The notes: generated by a model not told the origin, from the letters alone. Positions 9,331 to 19,520 are shown, counted from the first letter of the stretch. The stretch: DNA of 64,000 bases from Gammaproteobacteria bacterium (GCA_018824085.1 JAHJHI010000033.1:1-64000), one strand, 5' to 3'. Made by a program: numbers and translations.

Positions 9331-10167
9331 TCAGGCGAGCGACGGCGTGGCGGCGCGCAGCTGCGCGCGCACCGGTGCCGTGTCCGGCCGTACGCCGCGC
9401 CACAGCGCAAACGCCTCGGCCGCCTGTTCCACCAGCATGCCCAGACCGTCGGCCACACGGGCCGCGCCCTGCGCGCGCGCCTGCGCGAGAAAGGCGGTCA
9501 GGCCCCGGCCATACACCATGTCGTAAGCCAGACTGTCCGGCGCGTACAGGCCGGCGGGCAGCGGTGGCGCCTCGTCGCTCAGGCTGGCACTGGTCGCGTT
9601 GATCACGATGTCACAGGGCGTGCTGGCGGCATCCTCCCAGCCACCGGCGCGCAGCACGCCACGCGCGTCATGGCCGGCGAAGTGCGCCTGCAGCGCGCGC
9701 GCCCTGTCCGGCGTGCGATTCGCGATGAACAGCCGTGCCGCACCGGCTTCCAGCAGCGGCAGCACGACACCGCGCGCCGCACCTCCGGCGCCGAGCAGCA
9801 TCACCCGCGCACCGGCAGGATGGCAGCCGAGAAATTCGAGATCGCGCACCAGTCCGGCGCCGTCGGTGTTGTCGCCCGAGAAGCCGTGGCCATCGACGAC
9901 CAGCGTATTCACCGCACCGGCCAGCCGCGCCCGCTCGCTGAGCCGGTCGGTCAGCCGCCAGGCTTCTTCCTTGAACGGCACGGTAACGTTGAGCCCGCGC
10001 CCGCCCTGCTCACGGAAGCGAGCCACCGTCTCGACGAAGCCGTCGAGCGGTGCCAGCAGTGCTTCATACGTCATGTCCTGCGCGGTCTGCGCGGCGAAAG
10101 CCGCGTGGATGGCGGGCGATTTGCTGTGCGCGATGGGGTGTCCGATAACGGCGTAGCGGTCGGTCAT
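9331..10167 (-). CDS. aroE: Shikimate dehydrogenase AroE
   Basis: This 278-residue enzyme reduces 3-dehydroshikimate with NADPH in the chorismate pathway. The shikimate pocket is seen as [12 protein letters not shown] and [11 protein letters not shown], the NADP-binding Rossmann loop as [12 protein letters not shown] followed by NRT (phosphate recognition), and [17 protein letters not shown] closes the C-terminus. Start ATG 10167 gives [17 protein letters not shown], the usual N-terminus. It lies between a TonB-like gene upstream (13-base gap) and mtgA downstream, likely one transcript. Confidence 0.97.
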   Translation of the reverse strand: MTDRYAVIGHPIAHSKSPAIHAAFAAQTAQDMTYEALLAPLDGFVETVARFREQGGRGLNVTVPFKEEAWRLTDRLSERARLAGAVNTLVVDGHGFSGDNTDGAGLVRDLEFLGCHPAGARVMLLGAGGAARGVVLPLLEAGAARLFIANRTPDRARALQAHFAGHDARGVLRAGGWEDAASTPCDIVINATSASLSDEAPPLPAGLYAPDSLAYDMVYGRGLTAFLAQARAQGAARVADGLGMLVEQAAEAFALWRGVRPDTAPVRAQLRAATPSLA

Positions 10168-10180
10168 GGTCAGGGCCGGG

Positions 10181-11125
10181 TCAGCGGGATTCAAGCAGGT
10201 CGCCCTGGGTGAAGCTCCAGGTGCGGGTGATGGACAGAATTTCAAAATCGCGCCGGATGTCCGGCGGAAACGGCGCGTACGGCCCCGCCATGCGCACGAT
10301 GCGGATGGCTGCGTCGTCCAGCACGCGCTGACCGGACGAGCGGTTCAGGTCGATGCGCTCGATCTCGCCATTGGCGCGGATTTCAACCGTCAGCGTGAGG
10401 TTGCCGTACAGGCGGCCGCGCGCCGCGGTCGGATAGTTCAGATTGCCGATGCGCTCCACCTTCTGCCGCCAGTCCTCGATGTACTGCGCAAACCGGTACT
10501 CCTGGGTGCGCGCGCCGACGAATTTCTTGCGCGGCCGCTTGTTGTAGTCATCGACGTTGCGGGCGATCTCGGCTTCCAGCCGTGCCATCGCGACGGCACG
10601 CGCGGCGATGTCCACGCCCGACAGCGGTTCGGGCGGCTGCGGCACCGGCTCCGGTTGCTCCAGCTTGCGCTCGGCGGTGCGCAGCGCGCTCTTCGACTGC
10701 GCCTCGGTCAGCAGCTTCTGCTGCAGCGCTTCGAGCTCCTGCAGCCGGCGCTGCGTCTCGACCAGCTGGTCGCCGGTCTGGTCGCGCCGGCTCGCCGGCA
10801 GCGGGGTCTTCGCACGACGGTCCTGGTCGGTATTGCCGCCACCGTCAAGGTTGGCCTGCGCCAGCGCTTGCGGATCGACCGGCTTCTGGCGGCTGCGGGC
10901 ATTCACCAGCACCACCTCGAGCGCCTGATCGCTCGCCTTCTGCTTCGGCTTGATGTCCGGCACGAAGTTTATGGCCAGCACGAGGGCATGCACGAAAACC
11001 GAGATCGCGATGCCGATCGCCAGCGGCGGCAAGGCCGGCTCGGCCGCCAGAGCGGACGCCGATTCGCGCCGGGATGTCGTGGCGGCGGGAGTCCGGTGGC
11101 GGGCGGAGGCGCTTCTTTTGGGCAT
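10181..11125 (-). CDS. TonB-family energy transducer-like protein
   Basis: The 314-residue protein has one N-terminal membrane span ([22 protein letters not shown]), a long charged, partly coiled linker rich in Gln/Glu/Lys (residues ~70-200), and a C-terminal TonB-like fold ([50 protein letters not shown]). The single span plus periplasmic TonB box-binding domain suggests it transmits proton-motive energy to an outer-membrane partner. No ExbB/ExbD or receptor gene is adjacent. The linker has an unusual glutamine-rich coiled-coil stretch instead of the Pro-Glu/Pro-Lys repeats of classical TonB. Confidence 0.8.
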   Translation of the reverse strand: MPKRSASARHRTPAATTSRRESASALAAEPALPPLAIGIAISVFVHALVLAINFVPDIKPKQKASDQALEVVLVNARSRQKPVDPQALAQANLDGGGNTDQDRRAKTPLPASRRDQTGDQLVETQRRLQELEALQQKLLTEAQSKSALRTAERKLEQPEPVPQPPEPLSGVDIAARAVAMARLEAEIARNVDDYNKRPRKKFVGARTQEYRFAQYIEDWRQKVERIGNLNYPTAARGRLYGNLTLTVEIRANGEIERIDLNRSSGQRVLDDAAIRIVRMAGPYAPFPPDIRRDFEILSITRTWSFTQGDLLESR

Positions 11126-11247
11126 GGGGCGGGATTTTACAGGCGGGCGGTGAAATACCGCCGCCTTGCGTGCAAACGTCTTCCGGCGTTAACACGATGC
11201 GCCGCGATGAGCACCTATACTGCGGCGTTTTGTGCGCTGCAAAGTCC

Positions 11248-12069
11248 ATGGATCCAATACTGATCAAGGCCTTCATTCTCGGCATCATTGAAGGTCTGAC
11301 CGAATTCCTCCCCATTTCCAGCACCGGCCACCTCATCATTGCCGGCAGCCTGCTGGACTACACCGGCGACACTGCCAGCGTGTTCAAGATCGTCATCCAG
11401 CTCGGTGCAATCCTCGCCATCTGCTGGGAATACCGGCGCAAGATCATCGACGTGGCGGGCGGATTCGGGCGTGATCCGAAAGCCAACCGCTTCGTCATGC
11501 ACCTGGCGATCGCCTTCATGCCGGCCGCCGTGCTCGGGCTGCTGTTCCACAGCGTCATCAAGACCTATCTGTTCAACCCGCTGACGGTGGCCGGCGCGCT
11601 GATCGTCGGCGGCGTGCTCATCCTGGTGATCGAGCGCCGCAATCACCAGCCGCGCTTCGAAACGGTGGATGACCTGGACTGGCGAGCCGCGCTGAAGGTC
11701 GGCTTTGCGCAGTCGCTCGCGATGTTCCCCGGCGTGTCGCGCTCGGGCTCGACCATCATGGGCGGACTGGTGTTCGGCCTGTCGCGCCGCGCCGCCACCG
11801 AATTCAGCTTCTTCCTCGCGATCCCGACCATGTTCGCGGCCACCGGCTACGACGTCTACAAAAGCTGGGCGCTGCTGCACGCGGAGGACCTGCCTGTCTT
11901 CGCGACCGGATTCGCGGCGTCGTTCATTGCCGCGTTCTTCAGCGTGCGCTGGCTGCTGCGCTACATCTCCAGCCACACCTTCGAGCTGTTCGCCTGGTAC
12001 CGCATCGTGTTCGGCATCATCGTGCTGGCGTCGGCGTTCGGCGGCTGGGTGAACTGGCAGGACCACTGA
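11248..12069 (+). CDS. uppP: Undecaprenyl-diphosphatase UppP (BacA)
   Basis: A 273-residue, multi-span inner-membrane phosphatase that recycles undecaprenyl pyrophosphate for cell-wall synthesis and gives bacitracin tolerance. The two signature motifs are [17 protein letters not shown] near the N-terminus (catalytic Glu-rich) and [18 protein letters not shown] in the middle. I set the start at ATG 11248 ([20 protein letters not shown]), which matches the family; upstream in-frame sequence is low-complexity and non-homologous. The next gene starts 4 bases after the stop. Confidence 0.97.
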   Translation: MDPILIKAFILGIIEGLTEFLPISSTGHLIIAGSLLDYTGDTASVFKIVIQLGAILAICWEYRRKIIDVAGGFGRDPKANRFVMHLAIAFMPAAVLGLLFHSVIKTYLFNPLTVAGALIVGGVLILVIERRNHQPRFETVDDLDWRAALKVGFAQSLAMFPGVSRSGSTIMGGLVFGLSRRAATEFSFFLAIPTMFAATGYDVYKSWALLHAEDLPVFATGFAASFIAAFFSVRWLLRYISSHTFELFAWYRIVFGIIVLASAFGGWVNWQDH

Positions 12070-12072
12070 CGC

Positions 12073-12657
12073 ATGCGACGCCTGATCTATCTGCACGGCT
12101 TCCGTTCAGGACCGCAGTCGATCAAGGCGCAACAGCTGCGCTCGCACCTGGCAATCCGGGGGCGCGCCAGCGAACTGTGGTGCGAGCAATTGCCGCCGTC
12201 ACCGCAACAGGCGATGGCGCTGGTCGAATCCGTCGTGCTGGCGGCGCAGGCCGCCGGGGCACGGGTATCGCTCGCCGGATCATCGCTGGGGGGCTTCTAC
12301 GCGCTTCACCTCGCCGAGAAGCACGGTCTGCGCGCGGTATTGATCAATCCGGCTGTGCTGGCGCCAATGGCGCTCGTCGACTACGTCGGCGAGCACACCC
12401 ATCTGTACACCGGCGAGCCCTTCCGGTTCGGACCGGACGACGTCGACGCGCTGCGCGCGCTGGAGCCGCAGGCGGTCACGCGACCGGAACGTTATCTGGT
12501 GCTGCTGGAAACCGGCGATGAGGTGCTCGACTGGTGGCAGGCGGTGCTGAAGATGCGCGGTGCCAACATGGTCATCCATGCCGGCGGCGACCACTCCTTG
12601 CGCAGCTTTGCGGACGAGTTGCCGCGTCTGGACGCGTTCCTGCAAGCGGACGGCTGA
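12073..12657 (+). CDS. YqiA/YcfP-family alpha/beta-hydrolase esterase
   Basis: A 194-residue small hydrolase with N-terminus RRLIYLHGFRSGPQSIKAQQL, the oxyanion-hole HGF of the YqiA family, nucleophile elbow GSSLGGFYA, acidic residue near ETGDEVLDW and catalytic His in GGDHSLRSF. YqiA-type proteins hydrolyse short acyl esters in the cytoplasm; the natural substrate is not known. The ATG follows the uppP stop by 4 bases, so the two genes are probably one operon. Confidence 0.88.
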   Translation: MRRLIYLHGFRSGPQSIKAQQLRSHLAIRGRASELWCEQLPPSPQQAMALVESVVLAAQAAGARVSLAGSSLGGFYALHLAEKHGLRAVLINPAVLAPMALVDYVGEHTHLYTGEPFRFGPDDVDALRALEPQAVTRPERYLVLLETGDEVLDWWQAVLKMRGANMVIHAGGDHSLRSFADELPRLDAFLQADG

Positions 12658-12669
12658 ACGCCCCCCCGA

Positions 12670-14139
12670 TCAACGGAAGTCGCTGACCCGGAAACGCGCG
12701 AGGTCGAAGTTGGTGCCGCGTTCTATCAGTTCGACCGGATCGAGCCGAACATGGCGACCGTTGATGGAGGCATGCAGCGGGTACTCGGCCGAATACCCGG
12801 TGCCGTTGATCGCCAGGCGCACGATGGACCCCGACACCGGCTCGTCCAGCGCCACCGCCTCTCCGCTGTTGCGTTCCGAGAAGACTTCGAGCGGCCGGGC
12901 CAGCGTCGACAGGGTTTCGATGCCCACCGTGCCGCGTGCGTCACGCCCGCGCATGTAGCGCCGCACCACGCCGACCAGCCAGTTGTCGCCGCCAGTCGGC
13001 TGCATGCCGACCAGCGAGCCGATGCGCACCCATTCTGCGCTGGCGGTCGGCGCCGTGGCGCCGATGCCGCCCAGGCTCGCGTCCGACATTTCCCAGCGAT
13101 AGATGACCGCGTCGTCGCGCGCGCCGCGCAATACGTGATGCAGATGCTTGATGCCGTTGGCGACCGCGAGCGCGCCGCCAAGCGTGTGACGACGATACTG
13201 GCGCGTCGGAGGGTCAAGTGCCCAGTTGAGCGCCAGATGGCGGAGCAGGCGCGACAGTTTCTCGGGATCCGGCGTGTCGTCGAAGCTGAGCGAATCCGGC
13301 ATTTCACCGCCCTCGATGCGGCGCGCCAGGGCCAGCGCCGCATCGGCTGCGGCGATGGCAGAGAAGTAGCGGATGCCGTCGACATGCACCGGCGCCCGCA
13401 CAAGGCGCAGCGGCGGCTGGGGCTGATTGGCATCCAGCCAGTGCGTGCTGCCCCGTTCGACCGACGGCGCCATCGAGTAGCGGGCTGCGAAGTAGCCGGT
13501 CAGCTGTTCGGCCAGCCGCACGCCGGCGGGCACCAGCCCTTCGGGCGCGGCCACGTGCAGCGCAATCAGGCGCAGGTATTCGCGTTCCACCGAGGTCGCT
13601 GCCTCATCCGCGACATTGACGACTTCCCGCGCCTCGGCGCCCGAGGCCTGGGCCAGCAGATAGGCCTGTCCGGCCACCTGCCACAGCCCGGCATCGACCG
13701 GACCATTGTGATAGACGTCCCACTTGAAGCGCAGGCGGCAGGCGCGCACGGTACGCGACGCGAGCCGCGACAGCCCGCTGAGCACCGACGCCTGCGTCGG
13801 GTCGGAAATATAGCGATCCAGCGCAAGTTCATAGGCGGACGACAGGATGGACCAGAAGTCCCGTCCGGTCCGCCACACGACATCCTTGCCTTCCGGTTCG
13901 TTCACGTAGGCGATATCGAGCTTGCGCAGGTGTGACTGCGCGCTGGAGTCGAACTGGTACAGCAGATTGACGTGGTGCGCGATATCGATGTTGGCGGCTT
14001 CACCCACGGTCTCTATCCAGCCGGTGAGTTCATTGATCGCCAGATCCGGCTGGGCAGCTGCGATTTCGGCCAGCACCCGGCGCAACTCCGCCGGGTTGCC
14101 CAGCACGCTTGCCGGTGATGAAGAAAAAACGCCGAACAT
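12670..14139 (-). CDS. Conserved hypothetical protein, 489 residues, possible PilZ-like C-terminus
   Basis: I do not recognise a named family with confidence. The start at ATG 14139 is supported by GGAGG eight bases upstream. The product has no signal peptide or clear membrane span. The N-terminal 250 residues look all-helical (ELRRVLAEIAAAQPDLAINELTGWIETVG; SSAYELALDRYISDPTQ). The C-terminal ~130 residues look beta-rich: WVRIGSLVGMQPTGGDNWLVGVVRRYMRG and VRLAINGTGYSAEYPLHASINGRHVRLDPVELIERG, which is reminiscent of PilZ-like barrels in Betaproteobacteria, but the RxxxR and D/NxSxxG motifs are not clear. It is alone, convergent with the esterase and divergent from thyA. Confidence 0.75.
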   Translation of the reverse strand: MFGVFSSSPASVLGNPAELRRVLAEIAAAQPDLAINELTGWIETVGEAANIDIAHHVNLLYQFDSSAQSHLRKLDIAYVNEPEGKDVVWRTGRDFWSILSSAYELALDRYISDPTQASVLSGLSRLASRTVRACRLRFKWDVYHNGPVDAGLWQVAGQAYLLAQASGAEAREVVNVADEAATSVEREYLRLIALHVAAPEGLVPAGVRLAEQLTGYFAARYSMAPSVERGSTHWLDANQPQPPLRLVRAPVHVDGIRYFSAIAAADAALALARRIEGGEMPDSLSFDDTPDPEKLSRLLRHLALNWALDPPTRQYRRHTLGGALAVANGIKHLHHVLRGARDDAVIYRWEMSDASLGGIGATAPTASAEWVRIGSLVGMQPTGGDNWLVGVVRRYMRGRDARGTVGIETLSTLARPLEVFSERNSGEAVALDEPVSGSIVRLAINGTGYSAEYPLHASINGRHVRLDPVELIERGTNFDLARFRVSDFR

Positions 14140-14305
14140 ACCTGCCACCTCCGCCACTCGGGATGCATCCCGACTCGTGCAAATTGTGAAACGCCTCCGC
14201 GGACGTCTGTCTGAATGCAGCCCGGCAGCTGCACCACCCGGCCGGCACTGCGCACTGGTCTACAATCCCGACCCTCTAGCGTAACGCGACTGCGCAATAT
14301 TATCC

Positions 14306-15100
14306 ATGAAGCAATATCTCGATCTCATGGGCCACGTGCTCGAACACGGCACGCTCAAGGCTGATCGCACCGGCACCGGCACGCGTTCCGTGTTCGGCTG
14401 GCAGATGCGCTTCAACCTCGCCGACGGCTTTCCGGTCCTCACAACGAAGAAGCTGCACCTTCGTTCCATCATCGTCGAACTGCTGTGGTTCCTGCGCGGC
14501 GACACGAATACCGCCTGGCTGAAGGAACACGGCGTCAGCATCTGGGACGAGTGGGCCGACGGAAACGGCGAACTCGGTCCGGTCTATGGCGCGCAATGGC
14601 GCAGCTGGCCGACGCCTGACGGTGGACATATCGACCAGATCAGCGACTTGCTGAACGGCTTGCGCAACAACCCGGACTCGCGCCGGCACATCGTCAGCGC
14701 ATGGAATCCGGCCAGCATTCCGTCGATGAAGCTGCCACCCTGCCATGCACTGTTCCAGTTCTATGTGGCAAACGATGCATTGTCCTGCCAGCTGTATCAG
14801 CGAAGCGCAGACATATTTCTCGGAGTTCCTTTCAATATCGCGAGTTACGCCCTGCTCACGATGATGGTTGCGCAGGTGTGCGGCCTGCGCCCGGGCGAAT
14901 TCGTGCACACGCTGGGGGACGCCCACCTCTACCTGAACCACGAAACCCAGGCGCGCACCCAGCTGGCACGCGAGCCGCACGCGCTGCCGACGATGCACAT
15001 CAACCCGGACGTGACCGACCTGTTCGCCTTCCGCCCGGAAGATTTCCGGCTGGACGGCTATGAGCCCTGGCCGCACATTTCCGCTCCGGTGGCCGTATGA
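14306..15100 (+). CDS. thyA: Thymidylate synthase ThyA
   Basis: A 264-residue enzyme that methylates dUMP to dTMP with methylenetetrahydrofolate. Visible motifs are [19 protein letters not shown] (phosphate-binding Arg), [18 protein letters not shown], the catalytic block [12 protein letters not shown] with nucleophilic Cys, [25 protein letters not shown] and GDAHLYLNH. Its stop overlaps the folA start by 4 bases (ATGA), tying synthesis of dTMP to the reductase that regenerates tetrahydrofolate. Confidence 0.99.
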   Translation: MKQYLDLMGHVLEHGTLKADRTGTGTRSVFGWQMRFNLADGFPVLTTKKLHLRSIIVELLWFLRGDTNTAWLKEHGVSIWDEWADGNGELGPVYGAQWRSWPTPDGGHIDQISDLLNGLRNNPDSRRHIVSAWNPASIPSMKLPPCHALFQFYVANDALSCQLYQRSADIFLGVPFNIASYALLTMMVAQVCGLRPGEFVHTLGDAHLYLNHETQARTQLAREPHALPTMHINPDVTDLFAFRPEDFRLDGYEPWPHISAPVAV

Positions 15101-15594
15101 GCACGCCGCGACTGTCACTGATCGCCGCGCTGGCGGCAAACGGCGTCATCGGACGCGACAACGGCATGCCCTGGCACCTGCCGGAGGACCTGAAGCGCTT
15201 CCGCGCGCTCACGACGGGGCATCCGATCCTGATGGGACGCAAGACCTGGGATTCACTCGGGCGCCCGCTGCCGGGGCGTACCAGCATCGTCATCAGCCGG
15301 CAGGCCGGATTGGAGCTGCCGGGCGCGCACGTGGCGTGCTCGCTCGACGAGGCGCTGCAGATGGCGGCGGAATCCGAGGGCGGTGAACAGGCCTTCGTCA
15401 TCGGCGGCGCACAGCTGTACGCGCTGGCGCTCCCTCGCACCGACAAACTGCTGCTGACGGAGATCGCGGCGCCGTTCGACGGCGACACGTCCTTCCCGGA
15501 ATTCGACCGCAGCGCCTGGCGCGAAACAGCCCGCACCCGCGCGGTGAGCGCCGCAGGCTTGCACTACGCCTTCGTCGACTACGTCCGCCGCTGA
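15097..15594 (+). CDS. folA: Dihydrofolate reductase FolA
   Basis: This 165-residue protein reduces dihydrofolate with NADPH. It has the N-terminal [32 protein letters not shown] block with the Pro-Trp and catalytic Asp/Glu loop, the NADPH-binding [23 protein letters not shown] segment, and [13 protein letters not shown]. It is translationally coupled to thyA and convergent with the decarboxylase gene. Confidence 0.98.
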   Translation: MSTPRLSLIAALAANGVIGRDNGMPWHLPEDLKRFRALTTGHPILMGRKTWDSLGRPLPGRTSIVISRQAGLELPGAHVACSLDEALQMAAESEGGEQAFVIGGAQLYALALPRTDKLLLTEIAAPFDGDTSFPEFDRSAWRETARTRAVSAAGLHYAFVDYVRR

Positions 15595-15595
15595 A

Positions 15596-15617
15596 GCGCG
15601 CCGCCGCCGCGGCGCGC
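15596..15617. terminator. Strong GC hairpin between convergent folA and the decarboxylase gene
   Basis: GCGCGCCGC (15596-15604) pairs perfectly with GCGGCGCGC (15609-15617), loop CGCC. It fills the 25-base convergent gap and could end transcripts from both sides, although neither flank has a T tract. Confidence 0.5.
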
Positions 15618-15619
15618 GC

Positions 15620-17872
15620 TCAGTCGCGCACGCAATCGACCGAATAGTTCAGCGATTCGCCCTCGCCCTCGCCCACGAGTCCGTGGATATCGGTTTCGAA
15701 GCCGGGGAAGGCGCGGTTGAACTCCCGCGCGAAGCGCAGGTAATTCACGATGGTGCGGTTGAAGCGCTCGCCCGGGATCAGCAACGGGATGCCCGGCGGA
15801 TACGGCGTCAGCAGCACACTGGTGATGCGGCCTTCGAGGTCGTCGATGGGCACGCGGTCGATCTCGCGGTGCGCCATGCGCGCCCAGGCATCGGCCGGTT
15901 TCATCGCCGGCTCCATCGGTGACAGATACATCTCCGTCGTCAGGCGCGCGATGTCGTGCTTCTTGTACATCTCGTGGATGCGCACACACAGGTCGCGCAG
16001 GCCGACCCGCTCGTAGCGCGGGTGGGCGGCGACGAATTCGGGCAGCACGCGCCACAGCGGCTGATTGTTGTCGTAGTCGTCCTTGAACTGTTGCAGCTCG
16101 GTCACCAGCGTGTTCCAGCGGCCCTTCGTGATGCCGATCGTGAACATGATGAAGAAACTGTACAGGCCGGTCTTCTCGACGATAATGCCGTGCTCGGCGA
16201 GGTAGCGGGTCAGCATGCCGGCCGGCACGCCCCAGTCCGCGAAATCGCCGTCGACGTCCAGCCCCGGCGTGATCACCGTTGCCTTGATCGGGTCCAGCAT
16301 GTTGAAGCCTTCGGCCAGATCGCCGAAGCCGTGCCAGCGCTCGCCGGCGCGCAGCGTCCAGTCCTCGCGCGAACCGAGGCCTTCGTCCGCGAGATGGTCC
16401 GGTCCCCACACCTTGAACCACCAGTCGGCGCCGAACTCTTCGTCGACCTTGCGCATGGCGCGGCGGAATTCGACCGCCTCGGCCAGTGACTCCTCGACCA
16501 GCGCGGTGCCGCCCGGCGGCTCCATCATGGCCGCCGCGACGTCGCACGACGCGATGATGGCGTACTGCGGGCTGGTCGAGGTGTGCATCAGGTAGGCCTC
16601 GTTGAACACATCGCGGTCGAGCGAACGGGTCTGCGAGTCCTGCACCAGGATCTGCGAGGCCTGCGACAGGCCGGCCAGCAGCTTGTGCGTCGACTGCGTG
16701 GCGAAGATCATCGAATCGGTACAGCGCGGCCGGCCTTCACCGATGGCGTGGTAGTCGCCGTAGAAGTCATGGAAGGACGCGTGCGGCAGCCAGGCTTCGT
16801 CGAAATGCAGCGTGTCGATCTCGCCGTCGAGCACGTCCTTGATCGCCTCCACGTTGTACAGCACGCCATCGTAGGTCGACTGCGTGATGGTCAGGATGCG
16901 CGGCTTCTTGTTTGCCACCTTCCGGGCGAACGGGTTGGCATTGATCTTCTCGCGGATCACGTCCGGGCTGAATTCGGACAGCGGGATCGGGCCGATGATG
17001 CCGTAGTGGTTGCGCGTCGGCGTCAGGAACACCGGGATCGCGCCAGTCATGATGATGGAGTGCAGGATGGACTTGTGGCAGTTGCGGTCGACGACAACGA
17101 TGTCGTCCGGCGCAACAGTCGAATGCCACACCATCTTGTTCGACGTCGACGTGCCGTTGGTGACGAAGAACAGATGATCCGCGTGGAAGATGCGCGCCGC
17201 GTTGCGCTCGCTGGCGGCCACCGGCCCGGTGTGGTCGAGCAGTTGGCCCAGTTCCTCGACCGCGTTGCAGACGTCGGCGCGCAGCATGTTCTCGCCGAAG
17301 AACTGGTGAAACATGCGCCCGACCGGGCTTTTCAGGAAGGCCACGCCGCCCGAATGACCGGGGCAGTGCCAGGAGTACGAACCGTCCTGCGCATAGTGCG
17401 TCAGCGCGCGGAAGAACGGCGGCGGCAGGGCGTCGAGGTAGGCCTTCGCCTCGCGCACGATGTAGCGCGCAACGAACTCCGGCGTGTCCTCGAACATGTG
17501 GATGAAGCCGTGCAGCTCGCGCAGGATGTCGTTCGGGATGTGGCGCGTCGTGCGCGTTTCGCCGTACAGGAAGATCGGAATGCTGGCATTGCGCCGGCGG
17601 ATCTCGGCAACGAAGCTGCGCAGGCCCTTCAGCACTTCGCGGATTTCGTCTTCGGTGCCGCCGCCGAACTCCTCGTCGTCGATCGACAGGATGAAGGTCG
17701 ATGCGCGGCTCTGCTGCTGTGCAAACGACGTCAGGTCACCGAAGCTCGTGACGCCCAGCACGGTCGGACCTTCCTTCTCGATCGCCTCGGCCAGGGCACG
17801 CACGCCCAGCCCGGAGGCGTTTTCCGAACGGAAGTCCTCGTCGATGATGATGATCGGAAACTCGAAGCGCAT
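15620..17872 (-). CDS. Orn/Lys/Arg decarboxylase, class III (fold type I, PLP)
   Basis: A 750-residue protein of the size of inducible arginine, lysine or ornithine decarboxylases. It has an N-terminal receiver-like wing domain (FPIIIIDEDFRSENASGLGVRALAEAIEKEG), then a PLP-dependent aminotransferase-like core with WHCPGHSGGVAFLKSPVG, FFVTNGTSTSNKMVWHSTV, LHFDEAWLPHASFH and the lysine-bearing Schiff-base motif SMIFATQSTHKLLAGLSQAS, and a C-terminal substrate-specificity domain (LTPYPPGIPLLIPGERF). The reaction removes CO2 from a basic amino acid to give a polyamine or diamine. Which substrate is used is not decided; no antiporter gene is adjacent, so a biosynthetic role is as likely as acid resistance. 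Confidence 0.92.
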   Translation of the reverse strand: MRFEFPIIIIDEDFRSENASGLGVRALAEAIEKEGPTVLGVTSFGDLTSFAQQQSRASTFILSIDDEEFGGGTEDEIREVLKGLRSFVAEIRRRNASIPIFLYGETRTTRHIPNDILRELHGFIHMFEDTPEFVARYIVREAKAYLDALPPPFFRALTHYAQDGSYSWHCPGHSGGVAFLKSPVGRMFHQFFGENMLRADVCNAVEELGQLLDHTGPVAASERNAARIFHADHLFFVTNGTSTSNKMVWHSTVAPDDIVVVDRNCHKSILHSIIMTGAIPVFLTPTRNHYGIIGPIPLSEFSPDVIREKINANPFARKVANKKPRILTITQSTYDGVLYNVEAIKDVLDGEIDTLHFDEAWLPHASFHDFYGDYHAIGEGRPRCTDSMIFATQSTHKLLAGLSQASQILVQDSQTRSLDRDVFNEAYLMHTSTSPQYAIIASCDVAAAMMEPPGGTALVEESLAEAVEFRRAMRKVDEEFGADWWFKVWGPDHLADEGLGSREDWTLRAGERWHGFGDLAEGFNMLDPIKATVITPGLDVDGDFADWGVPAGMLTRYLAEHGIIVEKTGLYSFFIMFTIGITKGRWNTLVTELQQFKDDYDNNQPLWRVLPEFVAAHPRYERVGLRDLCVRIHEMYKKHDIARLTTEMYLSPMEPAMKPADAWARMAHREIDRVPIDDLEGRITSVLLTPYPPGIPLLIPGERFNRTIVNYLRFAREFNRAFPGFETDIHGLVGEGEGESLNYSVDCVRD

Positions 17873-17970
17873 TGCACCAACCCGTCAAGTGAACGGCGTG
17901 CGCCAACGTGGCGCAGCCCGCTGCAGAACAGCTGCAGAGCGAATCGCGGGATGGTAACAGTTCGAGGTTT

Positions 17971-18001
17971 CAAAACAATCGGGGCCGCGCAAGGCGGCCC
18001 C
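17971..18001 (-). terminator. Rho-independent terminator after the PEP-CTERM gene
   Basis: Read on the minus strand, GGGGCCGC and GCGGCCCC form an 8-bp stem (arms 17994-18001 and 17981-17988) with a 5-base loop, then GATTGTTTTG. It sits 29 bases beyond the stop codon of the PEP-CTERM gene and ends its transcript before the decarboxylase gene. Confidence 0.75.
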
Positions 18002-18029
18002 GGAACACGTTTCCGTGCGTACCGCGCGA

Positions 18030-18728
18030 TCAGCTCATGCGGCGGCGCGCAACGGCGCCGACAACGAACAGGCCGGCCAGAATCATCGCAGAGGTGGTCG
18101 GCTCGGGCACCGACACGACCGGCGTCGGGCCGACCGCGTAGGACGACAGGAACTCGACGCGCAGGCCGGTCGGGTTGCCGCTCTTGCCGGCAAAGTTGGT
18201 CACGTAGAAATCCAGCGTATTGATGCCGGCGACGAAACCGCTGTCGGCGGAGAAGTCCATCCAGCTGAGGTAGCTCGCGCCGGTCGCGATGGTGTTGCCG
18301 TTCAGGCTGATGTAGCCGTCGTTGTCGGCCAGCCAGCGCGCCGTGAAGGTCGCGGTGTCGACATTCATGCCGGTCAGGTCGAACGACAGCGACCACTTGT
18401 ACAGGCCCTCGGACGTGCGGTCATACGTGGTGCCGGCCGCCGCGGTCGGCGCCAGCCACTGTGACGTTTCGTCGTTGGCGACCCAGACGTTCTTCGGCAG
18501 CGCCGCACTGGTGAAGGGGAAACCGGTGCCGCTCGACACGACGCCATGACCGCTGGTGCCGGTCGCCGTGCCCTGGATGCGCTCGAAGGTGTAGTGGGTG
18601 TCCACTTCGCCTGCTGCGAAGCCTTCGCCGGTGTTGTAGAGGCCGTCAATCCACGACGGACCATTGATCGCCAGAGCGCCGGAGGATGCCAGTGCCAGCC
18701 CCGATGCAAAAAGAATGCTTTTGAACAT
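18030..18728 (-). CDS. PEP-CTERM sorting domain protein
   Basis: A 232-residue secreted protein with signal peptide FKSILFASGLALASSGALA and a C-terminal sorting signal: VPEP, a hydrophobic span (AMILAGLFVVGAVA) and the basic end RRRMS. Proteins of this type are cleaved by exosortase and reach the cell surface or extracellular matrix. The middle (residues ~25-200) is beta-rich with many Thr, Ser, Gly and Asn, and WLADNDGYISLNGNTIATGASYL looks like a lectin-like or galactose-binding fold. The ATG at 18728 has GGAG at a good distance. No exosortase or polysaccharide gene is close. The function is not known. Confidence 0.88.
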   Translation of the reverse strand: MFKSILFASGLALASSGALAINGPSWIDGLYNTGEGFAAGEVDTHYTFERIQGTATGTSGHGVVSSGTGFPFTSAALPKNVWVANDETSQWLAPTAAAGTTYDRTSEGLYKWSLSFDLTGMNVDTATFTARWLADNDGYISLNGNTIATGASYLSWMDFSADSGFVAGINTLDFYVTNFAGKSGNPTGLRVEFLSSYAVGPTPVVSVPEPTTSAMILAGLFVVGAVARRRMS

Positions 18729-18917
18729 GATCCGCTCCAATTGGGTAATTCCGAAAGTGGAACGGAGTGTAGGGGCTGCTTCGCTGCACCTGCGTTCAAT
18801 AAATCACGCTATTGCCGGGCGGGTAACGGACAGCCTGCGCCGAGACGCGCAGAACGGACAAAAACCCGTTTTGTTTCATGAAGATGAAACGATTTAACAG
18901 TCCGTCACAAGGCGCCT

Positions 18918-18944
18918 CGCGAGACCATCTTTAACAGTCTCGCG
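18918..18944 (-). repeat. Inverted repeat downstream of dcd
   Basis: CGCGAGAC (18918-18925) and GTCTCGCG (18937-18944) are perfect complements around an 11-base loop, 10 bases after the dcd stop. It lacks a T tract, so it may be a weak terminator or mRNA-end hairpin. Confidence 0.45.
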
Positions 18945-18953
18945 GCGCAGCAT

Positions 18954-19520
18954 TCAGATCTTCGGCAGCGTGACGCCGGTCTGGCCCTGATATTTGCCGC
19001 CGCGATCGCGGTACGACGTCTCGCACGGCTCGTCCGACTCGAAGAACAGCATCTGCGCCACGCCCTCGTTTGCGTAGATGCGGGCGGGCAGCGGCGTGGT
19101 GTTGGAAAACTCCAGCGTTACGTGCCCCTCCCATTCCGGCTCCAGCGGCGTCACGTTCACGATGATGCCGCAGCGTGCATAGGTGCTCTTGCCGAGGCAG
19201 ACGACCAGCACGTTGCGCGGAATGCGGAAGTACTCGACGGTACGCGCGAGCGCGAAGGAATTCGGCGGAATGATGCAGGAGTCGCTTTCCATCTCGACGA
19301 AGGAGTTCGGGTCGAAGGACTTCGGGTCGACGATGGTCGAATTGATGTTGGTGAACACCTTGAATTCCGACGCGCAGCGCACGTCGTAGCCGTAGCTCGA
19401 CGTGCCGTAGGACACGATGCGCCGGCCATCCACATGACGCACCTGACCCGGCTCGAACGGGTCGATCATGTGCTGCTGCTGCGCCATGCGGCGTATCCAG
19501 AGGTCGGACTTGATGCTCAT
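18954..19520 (-). CDS. dcd: dCTP deaminase Dcd
   Basis: The 188-residue enzyme deaminates dCTP to dUTP, feeding thymidylate synthesis. Start ATG 19520 gives [22 protein letters not shown], the standard N-terminus. Family motifs are [54 protein letters not shown] (dCTP-binding and catalytic Glu) and the C-terminal [14 protein letters not shown] lid. It lies just downstream of the fccB terminator on the same strand. Confidence 0.97.
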   Translation of the reverse strand: MSIKSDLWIRRMAQQQHMIDPFEPGQVRHVDGRRIVSYGTSSYGYDVRCASEFKVFTNINSTIVDPKSFDPNSFVEMESDSCIIPPNSFALARTVEYFRIPRNVLVVCLGKSTYARCGIIVNVTPLEPEWEGHVTLEFSNTTPLPARIYANEGVAQMLFFESDEPCETSYRDRGGKYQGQTGVTLPKI

